From NCBI RefSeq assembly GCF_014897675.1, contig NZ_JABUXU010000007.1, positions 124,001 to 188,000 of the forward strand: a stretch of DNA of 64,000 bases, given 5' to 3'. This DNA comes from Advenella sp. FME57. Lineage in GTDB: Bacteria; Pseudomonadota; Gammaproteobacteria; Burkholderiales; Burkholderiaceae_B. Positions 55,073 through 64,000 of the stretch are shown here, one piece after another (position 1 is the first letter of the stretch; each line of letters begins with the position of its first letter). Position numbers and translations under genes: made by a program. Below the pieces are notes generated by a model. It was given only the letters and a program-made list of their open reading frames with translations. It did no database searches and was not told where the DNA came from.

Positions 55073-57355
55073 ATGAGTCACGACCGTAACAAACTTGCCC
55101 TGGATTACCACGCCTATCCGACACCGGGCAAAATTTCCGTTACTCCGACCAAACCGCTGGCCAACCAGGATGACCTGTCGCTGGCCTATTCGCCCGGCGT
55201 CGCGGCGGCATGCATGGCCATTTTTGCCGATGGCGATATGGCTGCATCAAAATACACCTCGCGCGCCAATCTGGTCGGCGTCATCACCAACGGTACTGCA
55301 GTGCTCGGACTGGGCAATATCGGCCCGCTGGCCTCCAAGCCGGTCATGGAAGGCAAAGGATGCCTGTTCAAGAAATTTGCCGGCGTTGACGTATTTGATA
55401 TCGAACTGGCCGAAAACGATCCCGACAAGCTGGTAGATATTATCGCCGCGCTGGAACCCACGCTGGGCGGTGTCAATCTGGAAGACATCAAGGCGCCGGA
55501 ATGCTTCTATATCGAGAAAAAACTGCGCGAACGCATGAAAATCCCGGTATTCCACGATGACCAGCATGGCACGGCCATTATTTCCTCGGCCGCCATTCTC
55601 AATGGCCTGAAAATCGTCGGCAAGGACATCGGCAAGATCAAATTGGTATGTTCCGGCGCCGGCGCGGCCGCGATTGCCTGCCTTGATTTGCTGGTCAATC
55701 TGGGCGTTGCTCGCCAGAATATCTATGTCGTAGACTCTCGCGGCGTAATCTGGGAAGGTCGCGACCAGAACATGGAACCGAACAAGGCGCGTTACGCACA
55801 GAAAACAGATGACCGGACCCTGGCCGATGTGATGCGCGACACCGATGTATTCCTGGGCTGCTCGGCCAAGGATGTACTGAAACAGGACATGGTTGTTACC
55901 ATGGCGCCCTCGCCTCTGATTCTGGCCCTGGCCAACCCGGACCCTGAAATCCGTCCCGAAGACGCCAAAGCAGTACGCCCGGACTGCATTATCGCGACCG
56001 GCCGCTCTGATTACCCTAACCAGGTCAATAACGTTCTTTGCTTCCCCTTTATCTTCCGCGGCGCGCTGGACGTGGGTGCCACCCGCATTACCGAAGAAAT
56101 GAAAATGGCCTGCGTACAGGCCATTGCCGAGCTGGCACAGGCCGAGCCAAGCGATGAAGTCGCACTGGCCTACGAAGGACAGGATCTGAGCTTTGGCCCC
56201 GAATATATTATTCCGAAGCCTTTTGACCCCAGGCTTATCGTCCAGATTGCGCCGGCCATTGCCAAGGCGGCCATGGAATCGGGTGTCGCAACCCGTCCGA
56301 TCGAAGACATGGATGCCTATCGCCAGCAACTGCTGGGCTTCGTGTATCGCTCAGGGCCGTTGATGCGTCCCCTATTCAAACAGGCACGCACCACCCCACC
56401 GAAACGCGTGGTCTATGCCGATGGCGAAGACGAGCGTGTATTGCGCGCAGCGCAGACGGTCATCGACGAACAGCTGGCCTATCCGATTCTGATCGGACGC
56501 CCTGCCGTGATCGAAATGCGTGTCAAGAAACTGGGGCTGCGCCTGGCGGCCGGCACCAACATGGAAGTGGTGAACCCCGAAGACGACGAACGCTTCAACG
56601 AAACCTGGACGGCTTACTACAAGATCAAAGGTCGTGATGGCGTCACGCCCAATGTGGCAAAAGCCATGGTACGCAAGCACAATACCCTGATCGGTGTCTT
56701 GCTGATGGAGCGCGGCGACGCCGATGCCATGATCTGCGGCGTTGGCAGCCGCTTTGACAACCAGCTCAAATATGTGTCGGAAGTGATTGGCCTGAAGGAA
56801 GGCGTGACCACCTATGCGGCGATGAACGTGCTGATTCTGCCTGACCAGACCCTGTTCATTTGTGATACTCATGTAAACGAAGATCCGACCGACGAACAGG
56901 TCGCAGACATTACGATCCAGGCTGCCGATGAAATGATCCGCTTTGGCATTCAGCCCAAAATCGCCTTGCTGTCGCACTCCAATTTCGGCAGCCGTCCTTC
57001 GGATTCGTCGCGCAAGATGGCCTCGGCCCGCCGCCTGATCGCACAGCGCCGTCCAGACTTAGAGGTGGATGGCGAGATGCATGCCGATGCAGCATTGTCC
57101 GAACGCATCCGCCTGGACGCCTATCCCGACTCCAGCCTGACCGGTCGCGCCAATCTGTTGATCATGCCAAATCTGGATACCGGCAATATTACCTACAACA
57201 TGCTGAAAATGACCGGCAGCCATGGCATTGCCATGGGACCGATCCTGCTGGGCGCTGCCAAGCCGGTGCACATCCTGACCACCAGCACGACCACAAGGCG
57301 CATCGTCAATATGACAGCGCTGGCCGTCGTTGATACGCTTGGGGAGTCCAAATAA
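55073..57355 (+). CDS. maeB: NADP-dependent malic enzyme, with phosphotransacetylase-like domain
   Basis: A 760-residue hybrid malic enzyme that converts malate to pyruvate and CO2 with NADP+. The malic-enzyme part is residues 1-430 ([32 protein letters not shown] and DDQHGTAI with the catalytic Lys and metal Asp). The Rossmann motif [12 protein letters not shown] is near 195. The C-terminal 330 residues are a phosphate-acetyltransferase-like domain, known to be regulatory (acetyl-CoA sensing) and not catalytic in MaeB. The TAATG junction gives a one-base overlap with the DoxX gene. It supplies NADPH, useful for PHA synthesis. Confidence 0.95.
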   Translation: MSHDRNKLALDYHAYPTPGKISVTPTKPLANQDDLSLAYSPGVAAACMAIFADGDMAASKYTSRANLVGVITNGTAVLGLGNIGPLASKPVMEGKGCLFKKFAGVDVFDIELAENDPDKLVDIIAALEPTLGGVNLEDIKAPECFYIEKKLRERMKIPVFHDDQHGTAIISSAAILNGLKIVGKDIGKIKLVCSGAGAAAIACLDLLVNLGVARQNIYVVDSRGVIWEGRDQNMEPNKARYAQKTDDRTLADVMRDTDVFLGCSAKDVLKQDMVVTMAPSPLILALANPDPEIRPEDAKAVRPDCIIATGRSDYPNQVNNVLCFPFIFRGALDVGATRITEEMKMACVQAIAELAQAEPSDEVALAYEGQDLSFGPEYIIPKPFDPRLIVQIAPAIAKAAMESGVATRPIEDMDAYRQQLLGFVYRSGPLMRPLFKQARTTPPKRVVYADGEDERVLRAAQTVIDEQLAYPILIGRPAVIEMRVKKLGLRLAAGTNMEVVNPEDDERFNETWTAYYKIKGRDGVTPNVAKAMVRKHNTLIGVLLMERGDADAMICGVGSRFDNQLKYVSEVIGLKEGVTTYAAMNVLILPDQTLFICDTHVNEDPTDEQVADITIQAADEMIRFGIQPKIALLSHSNFGSRPSDSSRKMASARRLIAQRRPDLEVDGEMHADAALSERIRLDAYPDSSLTGRANLLIMPNLDTGNITYNMLKMTGSHGIAMGPILLGAAKPVHILTTSTTTRRIVNMTALAVVDTLGESK

Positions 57356-57750
57356 TGCGCTCGGACGATCTGTCAAAACTGGTGCTGCGCCTGACACTTG
57401 GCATTCTCCTGCTCATGCACGGCATCTTCAAGGTGCAACACGGCATCGGCGGAATTATCGGCATGGTTTCCTCTACCGGCCTGCCCGGATGGCTGGGTTA
57501 TGCCGTTTACATTGGCGAAGTGATTGCGCCGATCCTGCTGATTGTGGGCCTTTATTCGCGTATTGCCGCAGTGCTGATTGCGATCAACATGATCGTCGCC
57601 ATTATGCTGGCGCATAGCGGCCAGCTGTTCATGGTGACGGGCAACGGCGCACTCAGACTGGAAACGCAATACTTCTTCCTGTTTACCGCTGTCGCCGTCT
57701 TTTTTGCCGGCGCTGGCCGTTTCAGCATGAATAGCCCGTACAACAACTAG
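57355..57750 (+). CDS. DoxX-family membrane protein
   Basis: A 131-residue four-helix inner-membrane protein of the DoxX family. The first helix is LVLRLTLGILLLMHGIFKVQ. A loop with GFVSSTGLPGWLGYAV-like text (STGLPGWLGYAVYIGEV) follows, and the C-terminal helix is FLFTAVAVFFAGAG. DoxX proteins are linked to redox or thiosulfate functions in some species, but most are unassigned. Its start overlaps the maeB stop by one base (TAATG), so it is translationally coupled to malic enzyme; no functional link is proven. A terminator follows. Confidence 0.9.
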   Translation: MRSDDLSKLVLRLTLGILLLMHGIFKVQHGIGGIIGMVSSTGLPGWLGYAVYIGEVIAPILLIVGLYSRIAAVLIAINMIVAIMLAHSGQLFMVTGNGALRLETQYFFLFTAVAVFFAGAGRFSMNSPYNN

Positions 57751-57806
57751 TACGGCACGCAAAACCTGCTGTCTGCATAAGCGATAGCAGGGTCTCGCCG
57801 CCAGCC

Positions 57807-57838
57807 AGCCGAATCACCACCGTGGTTCGGCTTTTTTT
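57807..57838 (+). terminator. Terminator of maeB-doxX
   Basis: AGCCGAA (57807-57813) / TTCGGCT (57826-57832) with a 12-base loop that has an inner CCAC/GTGG pair, then a run of T to 57838. Confidence 0.8.
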
Positions 57839-58042
57839 CGCGCCCCGATTTTTTTCATGGTCCGATTGTGTCAGGCATGGCCGGCGCAATCAGCACCACG
57901 GCACACGTGGCCAACGCAAGATCACACGCTCAACGTCCCATCCAGAACGGCCGTTCACGGCAGGCGTCGCCCTGCTGGCAAAATACATAAGAGCAAAACG
58001 CATAAGATGAGCGACAGCGGAACGAACACAAACAGACAGACG

Positions 58043-58078
58043 AAAAAAAACCGCAGACCGAATATCTGCGGTTTTTTT
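58043..58078. terminator. Bidirectional terminator at the end of the sdh-gltA operon
   Basis: CCGCAGA (58051-58057) / TCTGCGG (58065-58071), flanked by an A-run (58043-58050) and a T-run (58072-58078). It works for both strands, chiefly for the minus-strand gltA, whose stop is 20 bases away. Confidence 0.85.
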
Positions 58079-58098
58079 CGACAAGCAACACGCAAGAA

Positions 58099-59412
58099 TT
58101 ATTTGCGGGTCTCGATATTGCCAACATCACGAGCCGAGTAGCCGGTATACAACTGGCGTGGGCGGCCGATTTTGTAATCAGGATCAGACAACATTTCGTT
58201 CCACTGCGCAATCCAGCCCACTGTACGAGCCAGCGCAAAAATCGCGGTGAACAGCGATGTGGGAATGCCGATGGCGCGCTGCACGATACCTGAGTAGAAA
58301 TCGACGTTCGGGTACAGCTTGCGCTCGACGAAGTAAGGATCTTCCAGGGCGATACGTTCGACTTCCATCGCCAGCTTGAACAATGGATCGTCTTGCAGAC
58401 CCAGTGATTCGAGCACTTCCTTGCAGGTCTCCTGCATCAGTTTGGCGCGAGGATCGTAGTTCTTGTATACGCGATGGCCAAAACCCATCAGACGCACGCC
58501 TGAGTTTTTGTCCTTCACTTTTTCCATGAACTCGCCCACTTTGTCGATACCGCCGTTAGCTTGCAGGTCTTCCAGCATGTTCAGGCAGGCTTCGTTGGCG
58601 CCACCATGAGCGGGGCCCCACAGGCAAGCCACGCCGGCAGCAATCGCCGCAAACGGATCGGTGCCTGAAGAACCGCAAAGCCGCACAGTCGACGTAGACG
58701 CATTCTGCTCGTGATCGGCATGCAGAATGAAAATGCGGTCAAGCGCACGCTCTACCACATCGTTGACTTTGTATTCTTCGCAAGGCGTAGCGAACATCAT
58801 GCGCAGGAAGTTGCCTGTGTAGGACAGGTTATTCTGTGGATAGATATAAGGCTGGCCCAAAGAATATTTGTATGCCATGGCCACCAGCGTCGGCATTTTC
58901 GCGATCAGACGAATAGCTGAAATGTGACGATGCTCAGGGTTGTTAATATCTGTAGAATCATGATAGAACGCAGACAGCGCACCAACCAGGCCGGTCAGCA
59001 CAGCCATCGGGTGGGCGTCACGGCGAAAGCCACGCAGGAAAAAATGCAGCTGCTCGTTGACCATTGTGTGATGCGTTACTGTCTGGTCAAACTCTTCTTT
59101 CTGTGCTGAGTTGGGCAACTCGCCGTTCAGGACCAGGTAGCAGATATCCAGGAAACTGCACTTGACTGCCAGTTGCTCTATAGGGAATCCACGGTACAGC
59201 AATTCGCCTTTTTCACCGTCAATATAGGTAATGGCCGATTCGCAGGCCGCTGTGGACATGAAGCCGGGATCATAGGTAAACATGTCGGTCTGGCTGTACA
59301 GCTTGCGGATGTCAATTACATCCGGTCCTACCGTGCCCTTGTAAATAGGCAGCTCAATCTTCGTAGAATCATCTGAAAAGCTCAGAATCGCTTTCTTGTC
59401 AGAGAGGTTCAT
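58099..59412 (-). CDS. gltA: Citrate synthase (type II)
   Basis: A 437-residue hexameric-type citrate synthase that condenses acetyl-CoA and oxaloacetate. The catalytic residues are in [14 protein letters not shown] (His near 241), [10 protein letters not shown] (His near 277) and [15 protein letters not shown] with the Asp near 335. The N-terminal beta-sheet segment of the type II enzyme is present. It is the last gene of gntR-sdhCDAB-sdhE-gltA and is 39 bases from sdhE. Bidirectional terminator follows. Confidence 0.97.
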   Translation of the reverse strand: MNLSDKKAILSFSDDSTKIELPIYKGTVGPDVIDIRKLYSQTDMFTYDPGFMSTAACESAITYIDGEKGELLYRGFPIEQLAVKCSFLDICYLVLNGELPNSAQKEEFDQTVTHHTMVNEQLHFFLRGFRRDAHPMAVLTGLVGALSAFYHDSTDINNPEHRHISAIRLIAKMPTLVAMAYKYSLGQPYIYPQNNLSYTGNFLRMMFATPCEEYKVNDVVERALDRIFILHADHEQNASTSTVRLCGSSGTDPFAAIAAGVACLWGPAHGGANEACLNMLEDLQANGGIDKVGEFMEKVKDKNSGVRLMGFGHRVYKNYDPRAKLMQETCKEVLESLGLQDDPLFKLAMEVERIALEDPYFVERKLYPNVDFYSGIVQRAIGIPTSLFTAIFALARTVGWIAQWNEMLSDPDYKIGRPRQLYTGYSARDVGNIETRK

Positions 59413-59451
59413 TTAACATCCTTAAGAAAAAACCAGACTTCGGTCTGCCTG

Positions 59452-59712
59452 CTATCCCTGCCGCATCAAGTCGATAAGGCGTTGTATATTAGGCGTATCA
59501 TAGATACCTTCCGGATTGGCGCGGTCAAGAAGAATATCAAGCAGACTGTTGTCATCAAGTTCAAAAAGCTGGGTGAGTGACGAGACATCCTCGTCAGTCA
59601 ACTCCTGTTCATAACGATCCAGAAATTTGGTAATGATCAGATCGTTTTCAAGCAGTCCCCGGCGGGCACGCCAGCGAAGACGCGCCCGTTCCAGTTCGGT
59701 TAGTGTGGTCAT
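59452..59712 (-). CDS. sdhE: FAD assembly factor SdhE (SDH5/YgfY)
   Basis: An 86-residue SdhE. It has the invariant RGLLENDLI (usually RGxxExDxxL) near residues 19-27, the surface used to bind SdhA and promote covalent flavinylation. Next to sdhB by 6 bases, within the succinate dehydrogenase operon, as in many betaproteobacteria. Confidence 0.93.
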   Translation of the reverse strand: MTTLTELERARLRWRARRGLLENDLIITKFLDRYEQELTDEDVSSLTQLFELDDNSLLDILLDRANPEGIYDTPNIQRLIDLMRQG

Positions 59713-59718
59713 CTTTGA

Positions 59719-60435
59719 TCAGACCGCACGACGAACCATCAGTTCCTTGATTTTGCCAATTGCCTTGGTCGGATTCAGTCCTTTCGGACATACATCGGCG
59801 CAATTCATAATGGTATGGCAACGGAACAAACGGTATGGGTCATTCAGATTGTCAAGACGGGCATTGGTATCCTCGTCGCGACTGTCTGCAATAAACCGGT
59901 AAGCCTGAAGCAATCCGGCAGGGCCGACAAATTTGTCAGGATTCCACCAGAATGAAGGACAGGACGTGGAGCAGCATGCGCACAGAATGCATTCATACAG
60001 ACCGTCGAGTTCTTCGCGGGCTTCGGGCGATTGCAGGCGTTCTTTTTCCGGCGGCGGCGTATCGTTGACCAGATACGGGCGCACGGAGTGATACTGGTTA
60101 AAGAAGTGCGTCATATCGACGATCAGATCGCGAATGACCGGCAGACCGGGCAATGGGCGCAGAACAATCGGCTCTTTGAGCTCGTTCAGATTGGTCGTGC
60201 ATGCCAGACCGTTTCGGCCATTAATGTTCATGGCGTCGGAGCCACATACGCCTTCGCGGCAGGAACGGCGGATGGCCACACTGTCATCAACGTCATTCTT
60301 GATGCGGATAATGGCGTCGAGCAGCATCTTGTCTGTCGGTTCCAGTTCCACTTCCAGTTTCTGCATGTAGGGACGCTCGTCCTTGTCAGGATCGTAGCGA
60401 TAAATCTCGAATTTCATGATACGTTTTGTGCTCAT
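59719..60435 (-). CDS. sdhB: Succinate dehydrogenase iron-sulfur subunit
   Basis: A 238-residue SdhB with all three clusters: [2Fe-2S] in [21 protein letters not shown] (in two parts, residues about 59-81), then [4Fe-4S] in [15 protein letters not shown] near 152-166, and [3Fe-4S] in [17 protein letters not shown] near 210-225. It passes electrons from the SdhA flavin to ubiquinone. The ATG at 60435 is used; an in-frame ATG at 60417 gives the more usual MKFEIYRY start. It is 10 bases after sdhA. Confidence 0.96.
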   Translation of the reverse strand: MSTKRIMKFEIYRYDPDKDERPYMQKLEVELEPTDKMLLDAIIRIKNDVDDSVAIRRSCREGVCGSDAMNINGRNGLACTTNLNELKEPIVLRPLPGLPVIRDLIVDMTHFFNQYHSVRPYLVNDTPPPEKERLQSPEAREELDGLYECILCACCSTSCPSFWWNPDKFVGPAGLLQAYRFIADSRDEDTNARLDNLNDPYRLFRCHTIMNCADVCPKGLNPTKAIGKIKELMVRRAV

Positions 60436-60445
60436 AATACTCTGC

Positions 60446-62224
60446 TTAGAATGTACGTGCTTTTGGAGGGAACGACTCGACGGTCAGCGGCTTCATATGC
60501 ACTGGTTTGTACTCCAGGCGGTTATCCGCAGAATGCCACAATGTATGCTTGAGCCAGTTCACGTCGTCACGCTCAGGGTGATCATTCAAGGCATGTGCGC
60601 CGCGGCTTTCTGTACGATTCGCTGCCGACTGGATCGTGGCACGCGCCACTTCAGTCATATTGGCCAGTTCCAGGGCTTCGACGCGCGCCGTGTTGAAGAC
60701 TTTGGATTTGTCATCAAACTTGACGTGCTTGGCCTGTTCGGCCAGTTCGTCTATCTGGCCGACACCTTCTTTGAGCAATTCGAGGGTACGGAACACACCG
60801 CAGTGACGCTGCATGGACGCGCGAATGCTGTTGCCCACGTCCTGTACTTTTTCACCGTTCGTACGCGATTCCAGTTCATTAACGCGTGACAGTGAGAAGT
60901 CCAGCGATGCCTTTGGCAGATCCTGATGCGACATCTGGCGCTCCAGATGCGACTCTACAATCCGGTTGCCTGCTGCACGACCAAAGACCACCAGGTCCAG
61001 CAGCGAGTTGGTGCCCAGGCGGTTGGCGCCGTGCACGGAGACGGCAGCGCATTCGCCAATCGCATACAGGCCGTTAACGATTTTCTCTTCGCCGTTTTCC
61101 CAGGTAACCACTTCGCCATGATAGTTGGCCGGAATGCCGCCCATCTGATAATGGATGGTAGGCACCACGGGAATAGGTTCCTTGATCGGATCCACGTTGC
61201 CGAACTTGATGGCAATCTCGCGAATGGAAGGCAGGCGTTTGTTAATGACATCTGCGCCAAGGTGATCCAGTTTGAGTACCACGTAGCTGCCATCAGGACC
61301 ACAACCGCGGCCTTCCTTGATTTCCTGATCCATTGAGCGCGACACAAAATCGCGCGGCGCCAGATCTTTCAGGGTTGGCGCATAACGCTCCATGAACCGC
61401 TCGCCATCCTTGTTCAACAGGATACCGCCTTCGCCGCGCACCCCTTCGGTAATGAGTACGCCGGCGCCGGCTACGCCGGTGGGGTGAAATTGCCAGAATT
61501 CCATGTCCTGCAGACAGATGCCGGCGCGGGCAGCCATGCCCAGGCCATCGCCGGTATTGATGAAGGCATTGGTGGAAGCCTGCCAGATGCGACCGGCACC
61601 ACCGGTAGCCAGCACGACAGCCTTGGCTTCCAGAATATAGATTTCACCGGTTTCCATTTCGAGCGCGGTGACACCCACGACATCGCCGGCCTCGTTGCGC
61701 AGCAGATCCAGCGCCATCCATTCAACGAAGAACTGGGTGCGCGCGGCAACGTTGCGCTGATACAAGGTATGCAGTAGCGCGTGTCCGGTACGATCAGCTG
61801 CGGCACAGGCGCGCTGTACGGGCTTTTCGCCGAAGTTGGCGGTGTGACCACCAAAAGGACGCTGGTAGATGGTGCCATTGGCATTACGGTCGAACGGCAT
61901 GCCAAAGTGTTCGAGTTCGTAAACGGCATTGGGCGCCTGACGGCACATGAACTCGATGGCATCCTGGTCGCCCAGCCAGTCGGATCCCTTGACGGTATCG
62001 TACATATGCCAGTACCAGTTGTCTTCGCTCATATTGCCCAGCGAAGCACCGATACCGCCCTGCGCGGCTACCGTATGGGAACGGGTTGGAAAAACCTTGG
62101 AAAGGACGGCGACGGATAATCCGGCCTGAGCCAATTGAAGGGAGCAGCGCATACCGGACCCGCCGGCACCTACAACCACTACATCAAACTGGCGGCGCGG
62201 TAATGATGAATTGATAGCGACCAC
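60446..62224 (-). CDS. sdhA: Succinate dehydrogenase flavoprotein subunit
   Basis: A 592-residue SdhA. The FAD-binding motif is [12 protein letters not shown] near 16-27, and the His that binds FAD covalently is in [10 protein letters not shown] near 47-56. The active-site segment carries [15 protein letters not shown]. It oxidises succinate to fumarate on the cytoplasmic face of the inner membrane. It is 3 bases from sdhD and is followed by sdhB. SdhE, two genes on, is its flavinylation factor. Confidence 0.97.
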   Translation of the reverse strand: MVAINSSLPRRQFDVVVVGAGGSGMRCSLQLAQAGLSVAVLSKVFPTRSHTVAAQGGIGASLGNMSEDNWYWHMYDTVKGSDWLGDQDAIEFMCRQAPNAVYELEHFGMPFDRNANGTIYQRPFGGHTANFGEKPVQRACAAADRTGHALLHTLYQRNVAARTQFFVEWMALDLLRNEAGDVVGVTALEMETGEIYILEAKAVVLATGGAGRIWQASTNAFINTGDGLGMAARAGICLQDMEFWQFHPTGVAGAGVLITEGVRGEGGILLNKDGERFMERYAPTLKDLAPRDFVSRSMDQEIKEGRGCGPDGSYVVLKLDHLGADVINKRLPSIREIAIKFGNVDPIKEPIPVVPTIHYQMGGIPANYHGEVVTWENGEEKIVNGLYAIGECAAVSVHGANRLGTNSLLDLVVFGRAAGNRIVESHLERQMSHQDLPKASLDFSLSRVNELESRTNGEKVQDVGNSIRASMQRHCGVFRTLELLKEGVGQIDELAEQAKHVKFDDKSKVFNTARVEALELANMTEVARATIQSAANRTESRGAHALNDHPERDDVNWLKHTLWHSADNRLEYKPVHMKPLTVESFPPKARTF

Positions 62225-62227
62225 GGC

Positions 62228-62605
62228 TTATAAACTCCAGACAATTTTTGCGAAATACAGGACGGCGGCAATCAGCCACAGGATAGTGAGCACCTGCAAC
62301 GTCAGTCGGACACCTACGGGTTTGACGTAATCCATCCAGATATCGCGCACGCCGATCCACGCATGCCAGGCAAGCGAGAAAAAAGCCAGCGTTGCGGCAA
62401 TCTGCCCGACGGGCAGGCCCCAACAGGAGAACGTAAAGAAACCCTTCCAGGATTCGTAGTTAATGGGGGTAAACAGCGCTGCAATCAGGAAAATGACTGA
62501 ATACACAGCCAGAATCACGGCTGTAATACGCTGCACGATGAAATCCTTGATACCGTAGCCGGCACCCACAACCAGCCGCTTAGTACCTACCAGTTCCTTG
62601 GCCAT
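62228..62605 (-). CDS. sdhD: Succinate dehydrogenase membrane anchor subunit
   Basis: A 125-residue three-helix subunit. The N-terminus (GAGYGIKDFIVQRITAVIL) and the segment AWHAWIGVRDIWMDYVKP with the heme-proximal His and the quinone-site Tyr/Asp pattern match SdhD. It joins SdhC to anchor SdhAB and to bind heme b and ubiquinone. Its start overlaps the sdhC stop by one base (62605). Confidence 0.94.
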   Translation of the reverse strand: MAKELVGTKRLVVGAGYGIKDFIVQRITAVILAVYSVIFLIAALFTPINYESWKGFFTFSCWGLPVGQIAATLAFFSLAWHAWIGVRDIWMDYVKPVGVRLTLQVLTILWLIAAVLYFAKIVWSL

Positions 62606-63018
62606 CAGATCGCTCCAAACATTTTAACGGCGAACACCAGGGTCAGCGCCAGGCTGACTCCCATTACCACAGCGGCGCTTTTCTGTGCCGAGACCTTGTC
62701 GATACCGATATGCAGATCAAGAACCAGATAACGGATGCCTGCGCACAGATGATGCATGAAGCCCCACAGCAAAACCAGCAGGATCAGCTTGAGAATGAAA
62801 CCACCCGCCCCACTGCCCAACGATGCAAAACTTTCCGGCGAAGCCACGCTGGCTGCAAAAAGCGGGATCAGAATGATGGGAAGACTGAGAAAAAGCAGAG
62901 CGCCACTGATTCGATGCAAAATAGACACTTTGCCAGCAGCCGGCAGGTGGTATTTTGTAATCTGGGCAATATCAATATTACGATATTGCGGGCGCTGTTT
63001 TGACGGGGTGTCTGACAT
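62605..63018 (-). CDS. sdhC: Succinate dehydrogenase cytochrome b556 subunit
   Basis: A 137-residue three-helix membrane subunit. The family signature HRISGALLFLSLP is near 34-46 (heme/quinone Ser-Arg region), and HHLCAGIRYLVLDLHIG near 88-104 holds the heme-ligand His. An AGAGG ribosome site precedes the ATG at 63018. It is first of the sdhCDAB set, about 100 bases after the GntR gene. Confidence 0.95.
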   Translation of the reverse strand: MSDTPSKQRPQYRNIDIAQITKYHLPAAGKVSILHRISGALLFLSLPIILIPLFAASVASPESFASLGSGAGGFILKLILLVLLWGFMHHLCAGIRYLVLDLHIGIDKVSAQKSAAVVMGVSLALTLVFAVKMFGAI

Positions 63019-63115
63019 AACGGCCTCTAGGAAACAAACTACAACAAATTAAAAATAAAAAACGCACGTAAAAAGGCGAAGAACCGCTGTCCGGTCCCCG
63101 CACTTTCTGATCGAA

Positions 63116-63871
63116 TTAGTTTAAACCATTTCGATAATGATAATGTTCTGTAACATATAAACCGCGGCGAATCTCCATGGGCCTGTCCCCATAGGTGTAG
63201 GAAACGCGATTAACCTGCAGCAGCGGCGTACCTTGCTCGACTTTGAGCAGCTCGGCGGTTTCGGCGTCACAGGCCACGGCCTTGAGTTTTTCATCGGCGC
63301 GAACCATGTTTACACCGAATTCCGTCTCGAAAAACCCGTATAGCGGACCGTTCATTGCCTGAAGCCTTTCAATGCTCAGCCCCTTGAATCCCTCTCCTGG
63401 GAGCCAGATTTCATCAAGCACCGTGGGAACCGCACCAAAGGACATGATTCGCCGGATATAAATCACCGAGTCGCTGCCGCGTAGCAAAAGCACACGGGCC
63501 ACATCCTGCGTCGCACGCTGGCGACTGCACTGCAGGTAGACACTTTGGGCACGCGCCGCATTTCCTTCGCTATCGGATTTTAACCTTAAAAAACGATAGC
63601 GAACCTGCGCTTCATGGTGCGTAGCAACAAATGTTCCCTTGCCCTGACGACGAATCAGCAGATTCTCGGCCGCCAGCTCGTCAATTGCCTTGCGCACTGT
63701 GCCCTGGCTAACCTGAAAGCGTGCTGCCAGTTCAAGTTCGCTGGGGATGCTCTCGCCCGGCTTCCATTCGCCTTCATGCAAACTGTGGACCAGCAGGTCT
63801 TTGATCTGTTTGTACAAAGGGCTGAATGCCGCAGCAGACGATTTCAACGAGGGGGTTGGGATTTCAGACAT
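63116..63871 (-). CDS. GntR-family (HutC/UTRA) transcriptional regulator
   Basis: A 251-residue regulator. The winged helix is at about 15-80 (YKQIKDLLVHSLHEGEWKPGESIPSE, FQVSQGTVRKAIDELAAE in parts), and the UTRA effector domain at about 95-245. It is the first gene on the minus strand ahead of sdhC, the same as in Bordetella relatives, and probably regulates the sdh-gltA operon and itself. UTRA domains bind small acids, sugars or amino acids; a TCA intermediate is a fair guess but unproven. Confidence 0.92.
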   Translation of the reverse strand: MSEIPTPSLKSSAAAFSPLYKQIKDLLVHSLHEGEWKPGESIPSELELAARFQVSQGTVRKAIDELAAENLLIRRQGKGTFVATHHEAQVRYRFLRLKSDSEGNAARAQSVYLQCSRQRATQDVARVLLLRGSDSVIYIRRIMSFGAVPTVLDEIWLPGEGFKGLSIERLQAMNGPLYGFFETEFGVNMVRADEKLKAVACDAETAELLKVEQGTPLLQVNRVSYTYGDRPMEIRRGLYVTEHYHYRNGLN

Positions 63872-63921
63872 GTTCTGTGAACAAATTAAAACCTGTTTAT
63901 TATCTCATATTGCAAGCAGAA

Positions 63922-63958
63922 TTGTCTATTCTTATATAAGATATAAGTTATAAGACAA
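63922..63958. promoter_or_regulatory. 37-bp interrupted palindrome upstream of the GntR gene
   Basis: Outer arms TTGTCT (63922-63927) and AGACAA (63953-63958) enclose an AT-only core with repeats of TTATA and TATAAG. The core also gives -10-like sequence on both strands. It is about 50 bases before the GntR start, a fitting place for autoregulation. Confidence 0.45.
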
Positions 63959-64000
63959 TTTGACGATACCGCAGATTTCTACTAAGCTTTAGCGTTAAAA

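Overview
The window is a chromosomal segment of a betaproteobacterium, most likely Burkholderiales family Alcaligenaceae (Bordetella/Advenella-like). I infer this from the gene orders (scpB-rluB / rimP-nusA-infB-rbfA-truB; gntR-sdhCDAB-sdhE-gltA; sucAB-lpdA-zapE), from Bug-type solute-binding proteins, and from a class I PHA locus with PhaR. No species can be named from the sequence alone. Most of the window is core genome. I saw no insertion sequence, prophage, CRISPR array, or toxin/defence cassette.

Layout. 1-9.1 kb (mostly minus strand): scpB-rluB, then a 0.5 kb leader region, then rimP-nusA-infB-rbfA-truB, which covers translation, transcription elongation and ribosome maturation. An initiator tRNA (fMet) gene sits on the plus strand beside scpB. 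9.1-12.9 kb: a possibly broken small gene, an Lrp/AsnC regulator, and a divergent homodimeric 2-oxoacid dehydrogenase E1 (AceE/MdeB-like) with no E2 or E3 beside it. 13.1-14.2 kb: queE-queD of 7-deazaguanine biosynthesis. 14.3-16.6 kb: a 14-helix MFS exporter and a divergent TetR regulator with an operator-like palindrome. 16.7-18.8 kb: the most accessory-looking part, with a 44-residue membrane protein, a small Gly-rich lipoprotein and a very short trimeric autotransporter. 19.2-23.4 kb: HAD dehalogenase, CsbD, a CobW-type GTPase and a divergent COG3146 acyltransferase.

23.5-29.4 kb: phaC-phaB-phaR (no phaA), pgeF, rluD and divergent bamD. 29.4-34.1 kb: a DinG/YoaA helicase and tex. 34.1-37.4 kb: Bug receptor, DHDPS-family lyase/aldolase and a second Bug receptor, a small carboxylate uptake/catabolism locus. 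37.6-46.0 kb: a D-Ala-D-Ala (dipeptide) utilisation operon in the order ddpX-A-B-C-D-F, run directly into an Atm1/HMT1-type ABC exporter. 46.1-48.6 kb: trpS and zapE.

48.8-63.9 kb is a TCA-cycle block: lpdA-sucB-sucA, then malic enzyme maeB with a DoxX gene, then gltA-sdhE-sdhB-sdhA-sdhD-sdhC under an upstream GntR/UTRA regulator. Together these genes encode citrate synthase, 2-oxoglutarate dehydrogenase, succinate dehydrogenase and the malate-to-pyruvate bypass.

The most useful second looks are the intrinsic-terminator-like hairpin immediately before the rimP start, the orphan Lrp-E1 pair, the minimal trimeric autotransporter with 15-residue stalk repeats, the tiny membrane protein whose terminator lies inside its last codons, the ddp operon-exporter junction, and the terminator between sucB and lpdA. 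None is proven to be a new system. All coordinates and motifs were read by eye.
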